64,000 bases of DNA from Natronospirillum operosum (GTDB lineage Bacteria; Pseudomonadota; Gammaproteobacteria; Pseudomonadales; Natronospirillaceae): NCBI RefSeq assembly GCF_004768465.1, contig NZ_SRMF01000008.1:62001-126000 (forward strand), read 5' to 3'. The notes below the pieces were generated by a model, which was given only the letters and a program-made list of their open reading frames with translations, was not told the origin of the DNA and did not search any database. The position numbers and the translations under genes are program-made. Within the stretch, counting starts at the first letter, position 1. Each line of letters starts with the position of its first letter. Of the stretch, positions 19,924 through 29,713 are shown in pieces.

Positions 19924-21497
19924 CAGCTATTCCGCATGATGATCACGCACATCATGGTCCGGCTACGGGCCTGTGGCGCTGGGTAGTCACCACCAACCAC
20001 AAGGACATCGGCGCGATGTACCTGTGGTTCAGTTTCGCCATGTTCCTGCTCGGCGGCGCCTTTGCCATGGTCATCCGGGCCGAGCTGTTCCAGCCCGGTT
20101 TCAGCCTGGTGGAGCCCGAGTTCTTCAACCAGATGACCACCATGCATGGTCTGATCATGGTGTTCGGTGCCGTGATGCCGGCCTTTGTCGGGCTGGCCAA
20201 CTATATGATTCCGCTGATGATCGGGGCGCCGGACATGGCGCTGCCGCGCCTGAACAACCTCAGCTTCTGGATTCTGCCGTTCGCCTTCCTGATTCTGGTC
20301 AGCACCCTGTTCATGGCCGGCGGCGGCCCCAACTTCGGCTGGACCTTCTATGCGCCGCTGTCGACCACCTACGGCCCGCCGTCCACGGTCTTCTTCATTC
20401 TGGCCATGCACATCATGGGTGCGTCCTCCATCATGGGGGCGATCAACATCATCGTCACCATCTGGAACATGCGCGCGCCCGGCATGACCTGGATGAAGAT
20501 GCCGCTGTTCGTCTGGACCTGGCTGATCACCGCCTTCCTGCTGATCATGGTCATGCCGGTACTGGCCGGTCTGATCACCATGATGCTGCTCGACATCACC
20601 GCGCAGACCTCGTTCTTCAACGCCGCCGGTGGCGGCAGCCCGCTGCTGTTCCAGCACCTGTTCTGGTTCTTCGGACACCCTGAAGTCTACATCATGATCC
20701 TGCCGGCCTTCGGCATCATCAGTGCCATCATTCCGGCCTTTGCACGCAAGCCGCTGTTCGGCTATGCGTCCATGGTGTATGCGACGGCAGCCATTGCCAT
20801 CCTGTCATTCTTTGTCTGGGCCCACCACATGTTCACCGTGGGCATGCCGTTTGCGGCGCAGCTGTTCTTCATGATCTCCACCATGATCATTGCCGTGCCG
20901 ACCGGGGTGAAGGTCTTCAACTGGGTGGCTACCATGATCGGCGGCTCCATGACCTTTGAAGTGCCCATGCTGTTTGCCATCGCCTTTGTGGTGCTGTTCA
21001 CCATCGGTGGCTTCTCCGGCCTGATGCTGGCCATCGCGCCGGTCGACTATCAGTACCACGACACCTATTTCGTGGTCGCACACTTCCACTATGTACTGGT
21101 GCCAGGTGCGGTGTTCTCCATCATGGCGGGTGTGTACTACTGGCTGCCCAAGTGGACTGGCCACATGTTCCATGAAGGCCTGGCCAAGGTGCATTTCTGG
21201 ATGTCCTTTATCGGCGTCAACGTGGCCTTCTTCCCGCAGCACTTCCTGGGCCTGGCCGGCATGCCGCGCCGGATTCCGGACTACCCGCTGCAGTTTGCCA
21301 ACTTCAACATGATCTCCAGCATGGGGGCCTTCCTGTTCGGTCTGAGCCAGTTGCTGTTCATGTTCATCGTTATCAAGTGTGTGATGGGCGGCAAGAAAGC
21401 CGAAGCCAAACCCTGGGAAGGTGCCGAGGGTCTGGAGTGGGATCTGCCAAGCCCGCTGCCGTACCATACCTTTGAGACACCGCCGAAGATCAAGTGA
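19920..21497 (+). CDS. ctaD: Cytochrome c oxidase subunit I
   Basis: Catalytic subunit holding haem a and the haem a3-CuB site, coupling O2 reduction to proton pumping. It has 525 residues and twelve membrane helices. Diagnostic stretches are TTNHKDIG near the N-terminus, [11 protein letters not shown] (haem a His), [15 protein letters not shown] with the His-Tyr crosslink of Cu[10 protein letters not shown] with two CuB His residues, and [14 protein letters not shown] with the axial haem ligands. It overlaps coxB by four bases and is followed by ctaG 11 bases after the stop. Confidence 0.99.
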   Translation: MTAIPHDDHAHHGPATGLWRWVVTTNHKDIGAMYLWFSFAMFLLGGAFAMVIRAELFQPGFSLVEPEFFNQMTTMHGLIMVFGAVMPAFVGLANYMIPLMIGAPDMALPRLNNLSFWILPFAFLILVSTLFMAGGGPNFGWTFYAPLSTTYGPPSTVFFILAMHIMGASSIMGAINIIVTIWNMRAPGMTWMKMPLFVWTWLITAFLLIMVMPVLAGLITMMLLDITAQTSFFNAAGGGSPLLFQHLFWFFGHPEVYIMILPAFGIISAIIPAFARKPLFGYASMVYATAAIAILSFFVWAHHMFTVGMPFAAQLFFMISTMIIAVPTGVKVFNWVATMIGGSMTFEVPMLFAIAFVVLFTIGGFSGLMLAIAPVDYQYHDTYFVVAHFHYVLVPGAVFSIMAGVYYWLPKWTGHMFHEGLAKVHFWMSFIGVNVAFFPQHFLGLAGMPRRIPDYPLQFANFNMISSMGAFLFGLSQLLFMFIVIKCVMGGKKAEAKPWEGAEGLEWDLPSPLPYHTFETPPKIK

Positions 21498-21508
21498 GGT
21501 CTCCTGCC

Positions 21509-22075
21509 ATGACTACTGATGCAGCAAAGAAGAAGTCGAACACGAAGATAATGGTGCAGCTGGGCCTGCTGGCAGCGTCCATGATTGCATTTGTTTTCGT
21601 GGGTCTGGTGCCCATGTACAACTGGATCTGCGAGGTCACCGGCATTGGCGGGCGCACCACTGGCCCGACCACGGAACTGATCACGGAAATCGACGAAAGC
21701 CGCGATATCCGTGTGCAGTTCATGGCCAGTGCCGAGCGCGACATGCCGTTCGAGTTTCGGGCGCTGGACACGCGTGTCCAGGTGCATCCGGGCCAGCAGC
21801 ACACCATCCACTACCGGGTTACCAACACCAGCGACGAAACGCGTGCGGTGCAGGCAGTACCCAGTCTGAGCCCCTATCGGGTGACGGAGCATTTCCACAA
21901 GATCGAGTGCTTCTGCTTCGAGGAAACGGTGCTGGCACCCGGAGAATCGCTGGATATGCCGATGATTTTCTATGTGGATCCCCGACTGCCTGAGGATGTG
22001 AGCAGTATTGCCATGTCCTACTCTCTGTTCAATCTGCCCGGATATGCCCAGGCTGACATCAAGGAGCCCAACTGA
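21509..22075 (+). CDS. ctaG: Cytochrome c oxidase assembly protein CtaG (Cox11 family)
   Basis: Membrane-anchored copper chaperone that delivers copper to the CuB site of subunit I. It has 188 residues from the ATG at 21509, preferred over an earlier in-frame GTG because GAGGT lies nine bases upstream. One N-terminal membrane helix is followed by YNWICEVTGIGG (conserved Cys) and a periplasmic domain with the copper-binding CFCFEE motif near 135. It ends one base into ctaE (TGATG), so the two are translationally coupled. Confidence 0.97.
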   Translation: MTTDAAKKKSNTKIMVQLGLLAASMIAFVFVGLVPMYNWICEVTGIGGRTTGPTTELITEIDESRDIRVQFMASAERDMPFEFRALDTRVQVHPGQQHTIHYRVTNTSDETRAVQAVPSLSPYRVTEHFHKIECFCFEETVLAPGESLDMPMIFYVDPRLPEDVSSIAMSYSLFNLPGYAQADIKEPN

Positions 22076-22974
22076 TGGCCTCATCAACTCATGACAAGAC
22101 GCCGGCCTACTATGTGCCGGAATCGAGCCGGCTGCCTATTGCCATGGCCTTCACGCTGTTCCTGCTGGCCTGGGGCGGCGCCGGTGTGTTGCAGAATGTC
22201 TCCGGCATTCAGCAGAACAGCTCCGGGGTCTGGATTCTGTCGGTTGGCCTGGTCATGTTTGCCGCCACCCTGACGGTCTGGTTCACCAAGGCTGCGCGCG
22301 AACATATGGCGGGTCTCAACAGTGAACAGCTGCAGGAGAGCTACCGCCAGTGCATGAAATGGTTCATTGTGTCCGAGGCCATGTTCTTCGCCGCCTTCTT
22401 CGGCGGCCTGTTCTATGTGCGGGCCTTCGAGCTGCCGTGGATGGCCGGCGAAGGGGCCAAGGCGGCCACCGGCATGCTGTATGAAGGCTTCGAGTACACC
22501 TGGCCGTTGCTCACCAACCCGGTACCGGAAGCCGTGCCCGGCCCGCAGGAGGCCATGCACTGGACCATTCCGCTGATCAACACCACCCTGCTGATCACCT
22601 CCAGTGTCACCCTGACCTTCGCCCACCATGCCCTGCGCAAGGAGCATCGGGCCAGCCTGAAAAACTGGCTGCTGGCGACCATTGTGCTGGCGGTGGTGTT
22701 TCTCGGTTTCCAGGCCTACGAATATTATGAAGCCTATGCGCATCTGGGCCTGACTCTGGATTCAGGCATTTACGGGTCCACGTTCTTTATTCTGACCGGG
22801 TTCCATGGTGTGCACGTGATCATGGGAACGATCATCCTGATCGCGCTCTACTTCCGTGTATTGAAGGGCCACTTTACCGGCCCCGACCATTTCGGTTTCG
22901 AGGCCGGGGCCTGGTACTGGCACTTTGTGGATGTGATCTGGATTCTGCTGTTCTTCGTGGTCTATATCTTCTAG
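22075..22974 (+). CDS. ctaE: Cytochrome c oxidase subunit III
   Basis: Non-redox core subunit that stabilises subunit I and its proton uptake. It has 299 residues with seven hydrophobic helices. Typical segments are MKWFIVSEAMFFAAFFGGLFYVR (Glu in FIVSEAMFF) and the C-terminal GFHGVHVIMGT and AGAWYWHFVDVIWILLFFVVY. It overlaps ctaG by one base. The next gene on this strand, SURF1, begins after a small gene on the other strand. Confidence 0.98.
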   Translation: MASSTHDKTPAYYVPESSRLPIAMAFTLFLLAWGGAGVLQNVSGIQQNSSGVWILSVGLVMFAATLTVWFTKAAREHMAGLNSEQLQESYRQCMKWFIVSEAMFFAAFFGGLFYVRAFELPWMAGEGAKAATGMLYEGFEYTWPLLTNPVPEAVPGPQEAMHWTIPLINTTLLITSSVTLTFAHHALRKEHRASLKNWLLATIVLAVVFLGFQAYEYYEAYAHLGLTLDSGIYGSTFFILTGFHGVHVIMGTIILIALYFRVLKGHFTGPDHFGFEAGAWYWHFVDVIWILLFFVVYIF

Positions 22975-22991
22975 GCACCGGCTCCGGCCGG

Positions 22992-23201
22992 TCAGTAGGT
23001 GCCGCTCCACGGAGCGGCTACATCCAACTGACCGGTGACCAGCCCGATGACCAGGACCGCCATCAGCACTGCCGCCAACCCGACTCGCCACCAGAGCCAG
23101 TACAGGGTTTTGGCACCATCTTCCCGCCACAGGTGACGCGCCGAGGTCGCCAGCGCAATGATCATGGCCAGCAGCAGAACCGCCAGTAACAGCTTGAACA
23201 T
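22992..23201 (-). CDS. Small twin-transmembrane protein, DUF2909 family
   Basis: A 69-residue protein with two hydrophobic segments (about 3-20 and 38-60) separated by the short basic loop ARHLWREDGAKTLYWLWWR. DUF2909 proteins occur in this exact place, between coxC/ctaE and SURF1 on the opposite strand, in many pseudomonads. Function is unknown; position suggests a link with oxidase assembly. It starts 14 bases from the divergent SURF1 gene. Confidence 0.85.
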   Translation of the reverse strand: MFKLLLAVLLLAMIIALATSARHLWREDGAKTLYWLWWRVGLAAVLMAVLVIGLVTGQLDVAAPWSGTY

Positions 23202-23215
23202 ACAGGATACTCCTC

Positions 23216-23938
23216 ATGGCATTTAGGCCAGGCTGGGCGATGACAGCTTTTGTGCTGTTTTTCCTGCCGGTGACACTGGCTCTGGGGATGTGGCAGCTTA
23301 ACAGGGCTGACGAAAAAAATCAGTTGCTGAGCGCCCTGGCCCAGCAGGCCGAAATGCTCCAGCAGTGGGACCAGGGTCCGGCTCCGGCCCCGGGTACGCC
23401 GGTCAGCAGCTGTGTGGTTCTGGCCGGTACCGAATGGCACCTGGACAATCGGACTATGGACGGCAGGGTGGGTTATGACCTCTACTGGCCGGCCCGGCTG
23501 TGCAGTGATGGCGCTCCCCTGCTGATTCGGGCCGGGTGGCTGGAAGGGCCGGCGACCCGGGACCGGCTGCCGGCATCACGATTGCCGGACTTGCCGCCAG
23601 GACAGGCCACGTCGATACAGGGCCAGATACGGCCCGCGCCTGGCACGCCCTGGTTGACGGCCGGCGCCCAGCAGGTAGAGTCCGGGCGCTGGCGCCTGCA
23701 GAATCTGACCGATGTGCCGGACCAGGAGTGGGGTGAAGATACCCCAATAGTGCAGATCACACAGCCGGAGCCCTGGGCTCTGGTCGACAACTGGGACCCG
23801 GTCAACATGCCGCCGGAACGGCATATCGGGTATGCCATACAATGGTTCGGGCTGGCCGCCGTGTTGGTGGTCGGCTTCCTGATCTGGGGATTTCATCGCG
23901 GTCGAGCGACCGCCAGGAGCACTGACAGCAATGAGTAA
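23216..23938 (+). CDS. SURF1 family cytochrome oxidase biogenesis protein
   Basis: Inner-membrane protein that helps insert haem a into subunit I. It has 240 residues with the characteristic plan: one membrane helix at the N-terminus (about 8-26), a periplasmic domain and a second helix near the C-terminus (about 205-225). Family features include LGMWQLNRADEKNQLL at the first helix and HIGYAIQWFGLAAVLV at the second. It overlaps the next gene by eight bases. Confidence 0.93.
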   Translation: MAFRPGWAMTAFVLFFLPVTLALGMWQLNRADEKNQLLSALAQQAEMLQQWDQGPAPAPGTPVSSCVVLAGTEWHLDNRTMDGRVGYDLYWPARLCSDGAPLLIRAGWLEGPATRDRLPASRLPDLPPGQATSIQGQIRPAPGTPWLTAGAQQVESGRWRLQNLTDVPDQEWGEDTPIVQITQPEPWALVDNWDPVNMPPERHIGYAIQWFGLAAVLVVGFLIWGFHRGRATARSTDSNE

Positions 23939-24461
23939 CGCCCGCCCCAAGCCCGGCTACAAGGCCGCCCAGTTGTGGATTGTCCTGCTTACACCCCTGG
24001 TGGTCATACTGGCCTCCACGCTGCTGTTTTATTCCGGCTGGCTGCATCCGGAAGACACCACCAACAAGGGCGAGCTGATCTCACCGCCGCTGGATATCAG
24101 TGCGCTGGGGCTGGAACAGGACGACCGCCGCTGGTGGCTGCTGACGGCCTCCACTGCCGGCTGCGACGCGGTGTGTGAAGAGCAACTGTATTGGGTGCAG
24201 CAGATTCATATTCGGCTGGGGCGCGAAAGTCCGCGCGTCAGTCGTTCCCTGCTGACCGCAGAGCCGGTTGCTCTTAGTCAGGAATTCCCCGGCCTTCATG
24301 AACGCCAGGGCAATCTCGATGCCCTGCCCATGGATGAGCCGGTGCAGTTGTTTGTTGTCGATCCCAATGGCAATGTCATGATGAAATTCAATTCTGACAA
24401 CAGCTATGAAGATGTGCTGGATGACATCAATACGCTGCTCAGCCGATCAACCATAGGTTAG
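23931..24461 (+). CDS. Membrane-anchored thioredoxin-like protein of the oxidase operon
   Basis: A 176-residue protein with one N-terminal membrane helix (about 15-35) and a periplasmic domain. The sequence STAGCDAVCEEQLY holds a CxxxC pair spaced as in Sco copper chaperones, and VQLFVVDPNGNVMM resembles the strand after the thioredoxin helix. No Sco/SenC gene follows ctaB here, so this protein could fill the CuA-site or thiol-reduction role. Homologues of unknown function occur in this operon position in Pseudomonas. Function is inferred. Confidence 0.75.
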   Translation: MSNARPKPGYKAAQLWIVLLTPLVVILASTLLFYSGWLHPEDTTNKGELISPPLDISALGLEQDDRRWWLLTASTAGCDAVCEEQLYWVQQIHIRLGRESPRVSRSLLTAEPVALSQEFPGLHERQGNLDALPMDEPVQLFVVDPNGNVMMKFNSDNSYEDVLDDINTLLSRSTIG

Positions 24462-24468
24462 AGGTCTA

Positions 24469-25491
24469 ATGTCCATGTTACGGAAAGATCTGTCCCGCCC
24501 CGGCTATCTGCTTGCACTGTCGGCAGTCATCTTCAGCTATTTCGTGGTCACCCTTGGTGCCTATACACGTCTGGTGGATGCCGGCCTGGGCTGTCCGGAC
24601 TGGCCCTTCTGCTACGGGCATCTGTGGGCGCCGCTGACCGACGAGGCCATCTCACTGGCCAACCAGGCCTGGCCCGAATTTCCGGTGGACCACAGCATCA
24701 TCTGGCCGGAAATGCTGCATCGCTATGTAGCAGTGATACTGGGGCTGATGGTGCTGGCCCTGTGGTGGGTCACCTGGCGGCATCGCAATGTGCCCGGTCA
24801 GCCGCTCAAGCTGCCCATCGCCATCGGCATCATCATCTGCATTCAGGCGGCTTTCGGGGCCTGGACCGTGACCCTGAAGCTGTGGCCGCAGGTCGTCACC
24901 GCGCACCTGCTCGGCGGCTTCCTGACCGCGACTCTGCTCTGGCTGCTGACCCTGCGGCTGTCCGGCTGGCAACCCGGCCTGCGCTGGGTCAATACCCGCT
25001 ACATGTCGATGACCCTGGGCCTGATCACCATGGCGGCGCTGATCATCCAGATTGCGCTGGGTGGCTGGACCTCGGCCACCTATTCGGCGCTGGCCTGTCC
25101 GGACTTCCCGACCTGTCAGGGCTACTGGTTTCCGCCGTTCGACTACGCCCGCGGGTTCGACATCTTCAAGGCCATTGGCCCCAACTATCTGGGCGGCAAA
25201 CTGGATGGTGAAGCCCGTGCTGCCGTGCATCATGTGCATCGCGTTGGCGCGCTGGTGGTGACCCTGCTGATGCTGGTTCTGGCCTGGCGGGTGCACAGAG
25301 CCGGTTTACAATCGCTTGCCAAACTGTTAGTGGGTACACTGGCAGTGCAGGTTGCACTGGGTATCATAAACGTATATTTTGCCCTGCCCCTGTGGGCGGC
25401 AACAGCTCACAATGGTGTGGCACTGGTGCTGCTGATGGTCATGACGACCATCCTGTACCGTATGTACCGGGAGTTATCCTATGACCAATAG
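24469..25491 (+). CDS. ctaA: Haem A synthase (COX15/CtaA family)
   Basis: Inner-membrane oxidase that converts haem O to haem A for subunit I. It has 340 residues and eight helices in two four-helix halves. Haem-ligand His residues appear in [12 protein letters not shown] and [11 protein letters not shown]. Paired Cys are in [11 protein letters not shown] and [12 protein letters not shown]. The ATG has AGAGG five bases upstream. It overlaps ctaB by 11 bases. Confidence 0.97.
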   Translation: MSMLRKDLSRPGYLLALSAVIFSYFVVTLGAYTRLVDAGLGCPDWPFCYGHLWAPLTDEAISLANQAWPEFPVDHSIIWPEMLHRYVAVILGLMVLALWWVTWRHRNVPGQPLKLPIAIGIIICIQAAFGAWTVTLKLWPQVVTAHLLGGFLTATLLWLLTLRLSGWQPGLRWVNTRYMSMTLGLITMAALIIQIALGGWTSATYSALACPDFPTCQGYWFPPFDYARGFDIFKAIGPNYLGGKLDGEARAAVHHVHRVGALVVTLLMLVLAWRVHRAGLQSLAKLLVGTLAVQVALGIINVYFALPLWAATAHNGVALVLLMVMTTILYRMYRELSYDQ

Positions 25492-26398
25492 CGTGGTCCG
25501 CTCTACTCGCACAGCGCTTTTGCGCGACCTCTGGGAGATGTGCAAGCCCAAGGTCGTGCTGCTGATGCTGATCACTTCCGTGGTCGGTATGGCGCTGGCG
25601 ACCGAGGGCTGGATTCCGCCTCTGGTACTCATCTTCGGCAATCTCGGCATTGCCATGGTGGCGGCCTCCGGTGCCGCCATCAACCACCTGATGGATGAGC
25701 GCATTGACCAGAAAATGGCCCGCACCCAACGCCGACCCGTGGCAACGGGCCGGGTCTCGGTGCCCATGGGGGTGGCGTTTGCTGCCCTGCTGGGTGCCAT
25801 TGGCAGCCTGATCCTGTGGTGGAGCACCAATCTTCTGACCATGTGGCTGACGCTGGCGGCGCTGGTGGGGTATGCCTTCATCTACACCGGCTTTCTCAAG
25901 CGGGCCACGCCGCAGAACATCGTGATTGGTGGTCTGGCCGGGGCGGCCCCGCCCCTGCTGGGCTGGACTGCAGTAACCGGGCAGATAGAGCCGATGGCGC
26001 TGTTGCTGGTGCTGATCATCTTCACCTGGACCCCGCCGCATTTCTGGGCGCTGGCCATTCATCGGCGTGAAGACTACGCCAAGGCCAACGTACCCATGCT
26101 GCCGGTGACCCATGGGGTGGCCTACACCAAGCTGTTCATCCTGCTGTATACGCTGTTGCTGACGGCCGTGACGCTGTTGCCTTTCCTTATTCTGGAGGTG
26201 GGTCGTCTGTATCTGATCGCCGCCATGCTGCTGAATCTGCGCTTTATCCAGTGGGCCTGGCGGCTGTATCGGGATGAAAGACACGCCATGCCGACGTTCC
26301 GGTTCTCCATCACCTATCTGCTGTGGCTGTTTACCGCCCTGCTGGCGGATCACTACCTGAGCCTGTTCGCGCCGCACCTGGCGCGCATGGTCAGCTGA
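25481..26398 (+). CDS. ctaB: Protoheme IX farnesyltransferase (haem O synthase)
   Basis: UbiA-superfamily prenyltransferase that attaches a farnesyl group to haem B, giving haem O, the substrate of CtaA. It has 305 residues and about nine helices. The two Asp-rich motifs are [19 protein letters not shown] near 68-86 and the second one around [46 protein letters not shown] follows. This is the last gene of the oxidase cluster and converges on engB nine bases away. Confidence 0.97.
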   Translation: MTNSVVRSTRTALLRDLWEMCKPKVVLLMLITSVVGMALATEGWIPPLVLIFGNLGIAMVAASGAAINHLMDERIDQKMARTQRRPVATGRVSVPMGVAFAALLGAIGSLILWWSTNLLTMWLTLAALVGYAFIYTGFLKRATPQNIVIGGLAGAAPPLLGWTAVTGQIEPMALLLVLIIFTWTPPHFWALAIHRREDYAKANVPMLPVTHGVAYTKLFILLYTLLLTAVTLLPFLILEVGRLYLIAAMLLNLRFIQWAWRLYRDERHAMPTFRFSITYLLWLFTALLADHYLSLFAPHLARMVS

Positions 26399-26407
26399 GC
26401 CTGCGGC

Positions 26408-27031
26408 TCAGCCTTCCCGCTTCAGCCAGGGGCCGAACCAGGTGACCAGCTTTGCCTCCAGCTCCGCCAGTCCTTCCTTGTGCAGGGCCGAAAAGGTCTG
26501 AATGCTGACCAGATCATCCACATTGGCCAGTCCGGCACGGGCTTCCTGCAGGGTATTTTTCTGCGGGCCCTTCTTCAGCTTGTCCGCCTTGGTCAGCAGG
26601 ATATGAGTCGGAATTTCCGCATCCACGGCCCATTGCAGCATGGCACGGTCGAACTCCTTGAACGGGTGCCGGATATCCATCAGCAGCACCAGCCCGATCA
26701 GGGACTGCCGCGACTGCAGGTAGGATTCCAGTTCGGCATCCCACTGCTTCTTGATACTCTTCTGCACCCGGGCGTAGCCATAGCCGGGCAGGTCGACCAG
26801 ACGCAATGAGTCGGCTCCGAAGGTAAAGAAATTGATCAGTTGGGTACGGCCGGGTGTTTTACTGGTGCGAGCCAGTTTATGGTTACGCGTCAAAGTATTC
26901 AGCGCACTGGATTTGCCCGCATTGGAGCGTCCGGCGAAGGCTATCTCGGCCCCTTCATCGACCGGACACCGGGCAAGGTCAGGCGCGCTGGTCAGAAACT
27001 GTGCCTGTGCAAAATCGAGGTAATCGGACAT
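26408..27031 (-). CDS. engB: Ribosome biogenesis GTP-binding protein EngB/YihA/YsxC
   Basis: Essential small GTPase for large-subunit assembly. It has 207 residues from the ATG at 27031, which follows AGGGGA; an upstream in-frame extension is rejected because it lacks family similarity. G1 is GRSNAGKSS near 34-42, the Thr-rich switch is [15 protein letters not shown]3 is DLPGYGYA and G4 is TKADKL. It diverges from the cytochrome c5 gene across 32 bases. Confidence 0.97.
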   Translation of the reverse strand: MSDYLDFAQAQFLTSAPDLARCPVDEGAEIAFAGRSNAGKSSALNTLTRNHKLARTSKTPGRTQLINFFTFGADSLRLVDLPGYGYARVQKSIKKQWDAELESYLQSRQSLIGLVLLMDIRHPFKEFDRAMLQWAVDAEIPTHILLTKADKLKKGPQKNTLQEARAGLANVDDLVSIQTFSALHKEGLAELEAKLVTWFGPWLKREG

Positions 27032-27063
27032 TGAACAAATCCCCTGCTGTTTTCCGGCTCCGG

Positions 27064-27435
27064 ATGCTGAGCCGAGAGTGTACCAGAAAGCCGCTGCATC
27101 GCCTGCTGTCAGCAGCGCTGTTGATGGCCGGAACCCTGCTGTTTTCTGCCAGCTGGGCGGATGAACCTGTACCGGGTCAGCGGGTGGTGGAGCAGAACTG
27201 CATGAGTTGTCATCTGTCGGGGGCCGGCAATGCCCCGCGTCCGCGCCACAGCGAAGACTGGGCTCCACTGCTGGAGACCTGGGGGTTTGACCAGGTGGTC
27301 ACCCAGGCCTGGGAAGGACGCGGTCGGATGCCGGCGCGAGGGTTCTGCCAAAGCTGCAGTCGGGAGGACATCGAAGCAGCCGTGCGCTACATGATCCCGG
27401 AGCATCTGCTCGACGAGTATGCGCCGGAACCCTGA
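27064..27435 (+). CDS. Cytochrome c5-family monohaem protein
   Basis: Periplasmic electron carrier, 123 residues from the ATG at 27064. A signal peptide (about 1-32, ending in SASWA) precedes a single haem-binding site CMSCH at 46-50. The sequence [12 protein letters not shown] provides the axial Met and the Cys pair typical of the c5 family. A TTG start at 27031 is also possible. With the adjacent cytochrome c4 it is a likely electron donor to the aa3 oxidase encoded upstream. Confidence 0.88.
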   Translation: MLSRECTRKPLHRLLSAALLMAGTLLFSASWADEPVPGQRVVEQNCMSCHLSGAGNAPRPRHSEDWAPLLETWGFDQVVTQAWEGRGRMPARGFCQSCSREDIEAAVRYMIPEHLLDEYAPEP

Positions 27436-27472
27436 TCCGGCGCGAATCAGCATGCAAAAATCACGCGTCTGA

Positions 27473-27501
27473 TTGCCCGTGTGGCCCCGTACCGTTAAAC
27501 T
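27473..27501 (+). promoter_or_regulatory. Sigma-70 promoter of the cytochrome c4 gene
   Basis: TTGCCC (27473-27478), a 17-base spacer and TAAACT (27496-27501), ending 41 bases before the start codon. Confidence 0.55.
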
Positions 27502-27541
27502 ATGCTCCAGTCAATTTTCATTCAAGAACATGGATCACGGC

Positions 27542-28177
27542 ATGATGAAAAAAACCATCGCGGTCACCCTCGCGCTAGTCGGATTGTCCGGCTTGGCGCT
27601 GGCTCAGGGTGATGCAGAACGGGGCGAAGAACTCGCACAGACCTGTGCAGGCTGCCACGGTACTGACGGCAACAGCGCCAGCCCTGACTTTCCGAAAATC
27701 GCCGGTCAGAACACGCGGTATTTCATCGAGCAGATGGAGGCCTACCAGGACGGCTCGCGGGTCAACGCCCTGATGCAGGGCCAGGTCGCCGCACTGGATG
27801 ATCAGGATATCCGGGATCTGGCTGCTTTCTATGCGCAACAGGAGCCCAACTTCGGTGAGGCCGATCCGGATCTGGTCGAGCTGGGCCGCGAGATCTACCG
27901 TGCCGGGCTGCAGGAATCCGGAGTCATGTCCTGCATGGCCTGCCACGGTCCTCAGGGTCAGGGCAATGCGGCTGCCGGCTTCCCACGTATTGCCGGTCAG
28001 CATGCGGATTACACCATCAGCCAGCTGAACGCATACCGCACCGGCTACAGAGCAGATGAACCGGCGGAGAACGCCCGCATGACCGATGGTGACACCCGCA
28101 TGATGCGGGCTATTGCCTACCGTATGCGTGATCACGAGATCGAAGCGGTGGCCTCTTATCTCGAAGGGCTGCACTGA
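27542..28177 (+). CDS. Cytochrome c4, dihaem
   Basis: Periplasmic dihaem cytochrome, 211 residues with a signal peptide of about 21 (ending in LALA). Two homologous halves each carry a haem site: CAGCH at 35-39 and CMACH at 131-135, with Met ligands in the later NALMQGQ and ARMTDGD regions. The mature size of about 190 residues and the FPKIAGQ / FPRIAGQ repeats are typical of cytochrome c4. It passes electrons to terminal oxidases. An intrinsic terminator follows. Confidence 0.95.
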   Translation: MMKKTIAVTLALVGLSGLALAQGDAERGEELAQTCAGCHGTDGNSASPDFPKIAGQNTRYFIEQMEAYQDGSRVNALMQGQVAALDDQDIRDLAAFYAQQEPNFGEADPDLVELGREIYRAGLQESGVMSCMACHGPQGQGNAAAGFPRIAGQHADYTISQLNAYRTGYRADEPAENARMTDGDTRMMRAIAYRMRDHEIEAVASYLEGLH

Positions 28178-28205
28178 GGCGCGGCGGGCTCTATAAATCA
28201 ACTGT

Positions 28206-28232
28206 AAAAAGGCGGAGTATTCCGCCTTTTTT
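28206..28232 (+). terminator. Intrinsic terminator after cytochrome c4
   Basis: Stem AAAAAGGCGGA / TCCGCCTTTTT with GTAT loop, ending in a T run. The A-run on the 5' side makes it work on both strands. Confidence 0.9.
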
Positions 28233-28310
28233 GGGTTCAAATACCCCATAATCATTCGCCTGAAGGCGACTCAGGTGGCCTAAAACTATCCAGAAGTTCA
28301 GGTATTCGCT

Positions 28311-28952
28311 ATGAAACGACGTATTGCGCTGGCCTCGGCAATGTTGGCGGCCCTGTTGACGGTGCACACCGTCAAGGCCGATCACCTGGAAGAAGGCGTG
28401 CATTATCGCACCCTCAGTTCACCGGTAAATGTATCCATACCGCGCGACAAGGACGGTATCATTCATGAATTCTTCTGGTACGGCTGCATCCATTGCTACA
28501 ACCTCGAGCCCGCCGTCATAGAGTTCAAGAATGACCTGCCGGACAACCTGGCTTTTGAGGAAGTACCCGCCACCTTCAGCGAAGTGCATGAACTGCATGG
28601 GCGGGCATTTTATGCCTGGCAGTTTCTGAACCTGCCGGAAGACACGCACCAGGCGCTCTATGACGAGATATTCGTCAACAACAATGACTTGCGCAGCGAG
28701 CGAGCATTGGCTGATTTCTTTGCCGAGCGTGGCGTGGATGCCGAAGACTTCAGAAAGATGATGAATTCTTTCTCCGTGCAGACCAAGATCAGGGTGGCAC
28801 AGAATCTGACTGCCGGGGCGCAGGTCAGGGGTACGCCCTCGGTCATGGTCAATGGCCGCTACATGATTGAAAGCGGCATGCCGGGCGTGAGTTCCAATGA
28901 GGAAATGCTGCGCATTGCCCGCGAACTGGCTCTGGAGCAGGCCAGCGATTGA
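28311..28952 (+). CDS. dsbA: Thiol:disulfide interchange protein DsbA, CIHC active site
   Basis: Periplasmic oxidoreductase that introduces disulfide bonds into exported proteins. It has 213 residues with a signal peptide of about 23 (ending in VKA). The thioredoxin fold with helical insert is present. The active site FFWYGCIHCYN has Cys59 and Cys62, with Ile instead of the usual Pro in CPHC. The cis-Pro loop GTPSVMVNGRY is intact. The position after cytochrome c4 is as in Pseudomonas. Confidence 0.95.
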   Translation: MKRRIALASAMLAALLTVHTVKADHLEEGVHYRTLSSPVNVSIPRDKDGIIHEFFWYGCIHCYNLEPAVIEFKNDLPDNLAFEEVPATFSEVHELHGRAFYAWQFLNLPEDTHQALYDEIFVNNNDLRSERALADFFAERGVDAEDFRKMMNSFSVQTKIRVAQNLTAGAQVRGTPSVMVNGRYMIESGMPGVSSNEEMLRIARELALEQASD

Positions 28953-29018
28953 GCTTTATGTGCGGTTTTCCTGATTTGATGTAAGCCTGTAGAGCTGAAC
29001 AGCAACGGGTGGGCGGTG

Positions 29019-29654
29019 TTAATCGGATGATTCCGTCGGTATTCGCTGCTCATAGGGTTGTTGGAAGGCCCGGTCCAGTAAAGTACCAATGTAATCGGCC
29101 AGGTCGTCAAAGTAGGCGTCATCCATGGTCGTTTTGCCTACCGATTCCAGTATAGGCTGTAGCAAAAGCGGCGCGACAAGCAAGCTCTGCAACACCAGTC
29201 GCGCCTGTTCGGGTCGATGAATGTTGCCCTCGGGCAGTGACTGATCCAGTTGTTGCTCTACTTGACGCAGCAGGGGACGCAAAACTGTTTCGATCAGCCA
29301 TTGTCGCTGGTTGTCCGGAGCAAACAAAGCGCTCTTGACCACCAGGTGGATCAGTTCGCGTGGAGCGAAACGGTAGTAGTTGCGGAACAGGTCAGCAAAG
29401 GACATCTCGGGGAAGCGCTTCAGGCTGGCAAGTACATGCGCCTTGACCGGTTCAAGATAACTGAGCAGAACCGCGCGGTAAAGGCCACTTTTGTCGCCAT
29501 AGTAATAGGCGATCATGGCGGAATTGACACCGGCACGCTCGGCGATGCGCCGAATTGAAACCCGCTGGTACTCTTGATGCAGGAACAGATGGCGCCCAGC
29601 TTCCAGCAAGCGGTCGCAGGCGCTGGTGTTTTTGTCCGATGAGTATGTCTGCAT
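29019..29654 (-). CDS. TetR family transcriptional regulator
   Basis: A 211-residue repressor-type protein. The helix-turn-helix is at about 33-52 (VSIRRIAERAGVNSAMIAYY), followed by FGDKSGLYR-like YGDKSGLYRAVL. The C-terminal ligand and dimerisation domain is helical. The start at 29654 is set by GGGGGAGA five bases upstream. It lies 59 bases after the barrel gene and is the last gene of the RND operon, so it probably autoregulates the operon by sensing the exported compound or a precursor. A candidate operator lies at 34376-34391. Confidence 0.92.
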   Translation of the reverse strand: MQTYSSDKNTSACDRLLEAGRHLFLHQEYQRVSIRRIAERAGVNSAMIAYYYGDKSGLYRAVLLSYLEPVKAHVLASLKRFPEMSFADLFRNYYRFAPRELIHLVVKSALFAPDNQRQWLIETVLRPLLRQVEQQLDQSLPEGNIHRPEQARLVLQSLLVAPLLLQPILESVGKTTMDDAYFDDLADYIGTLLDRAFQQPYEQRIPTESSD

Positions 29655-29713
29655 GCTATCTCCCCCGTTTGTATGACTGATAACGCGGGCCTTGGACAAT
29701 ACCGCAGAGCCAC

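Noticed and set aside
26394-26412. Hairpin GCTGAGCC-TGC-GGCTCAGC covering the convergent stops of ctaB and engB
   Set aside because: Only 8 bp, no T run on either strand; not listed as a terminator though it may slow polymerases.
27032-27268. N-terminal extension of engB to 27268
   Set aside because: The extra 79 residues show no family similarity and overlap the divergent cytochrome gene; the ATG at 27031 has a good ribosome-binding site.
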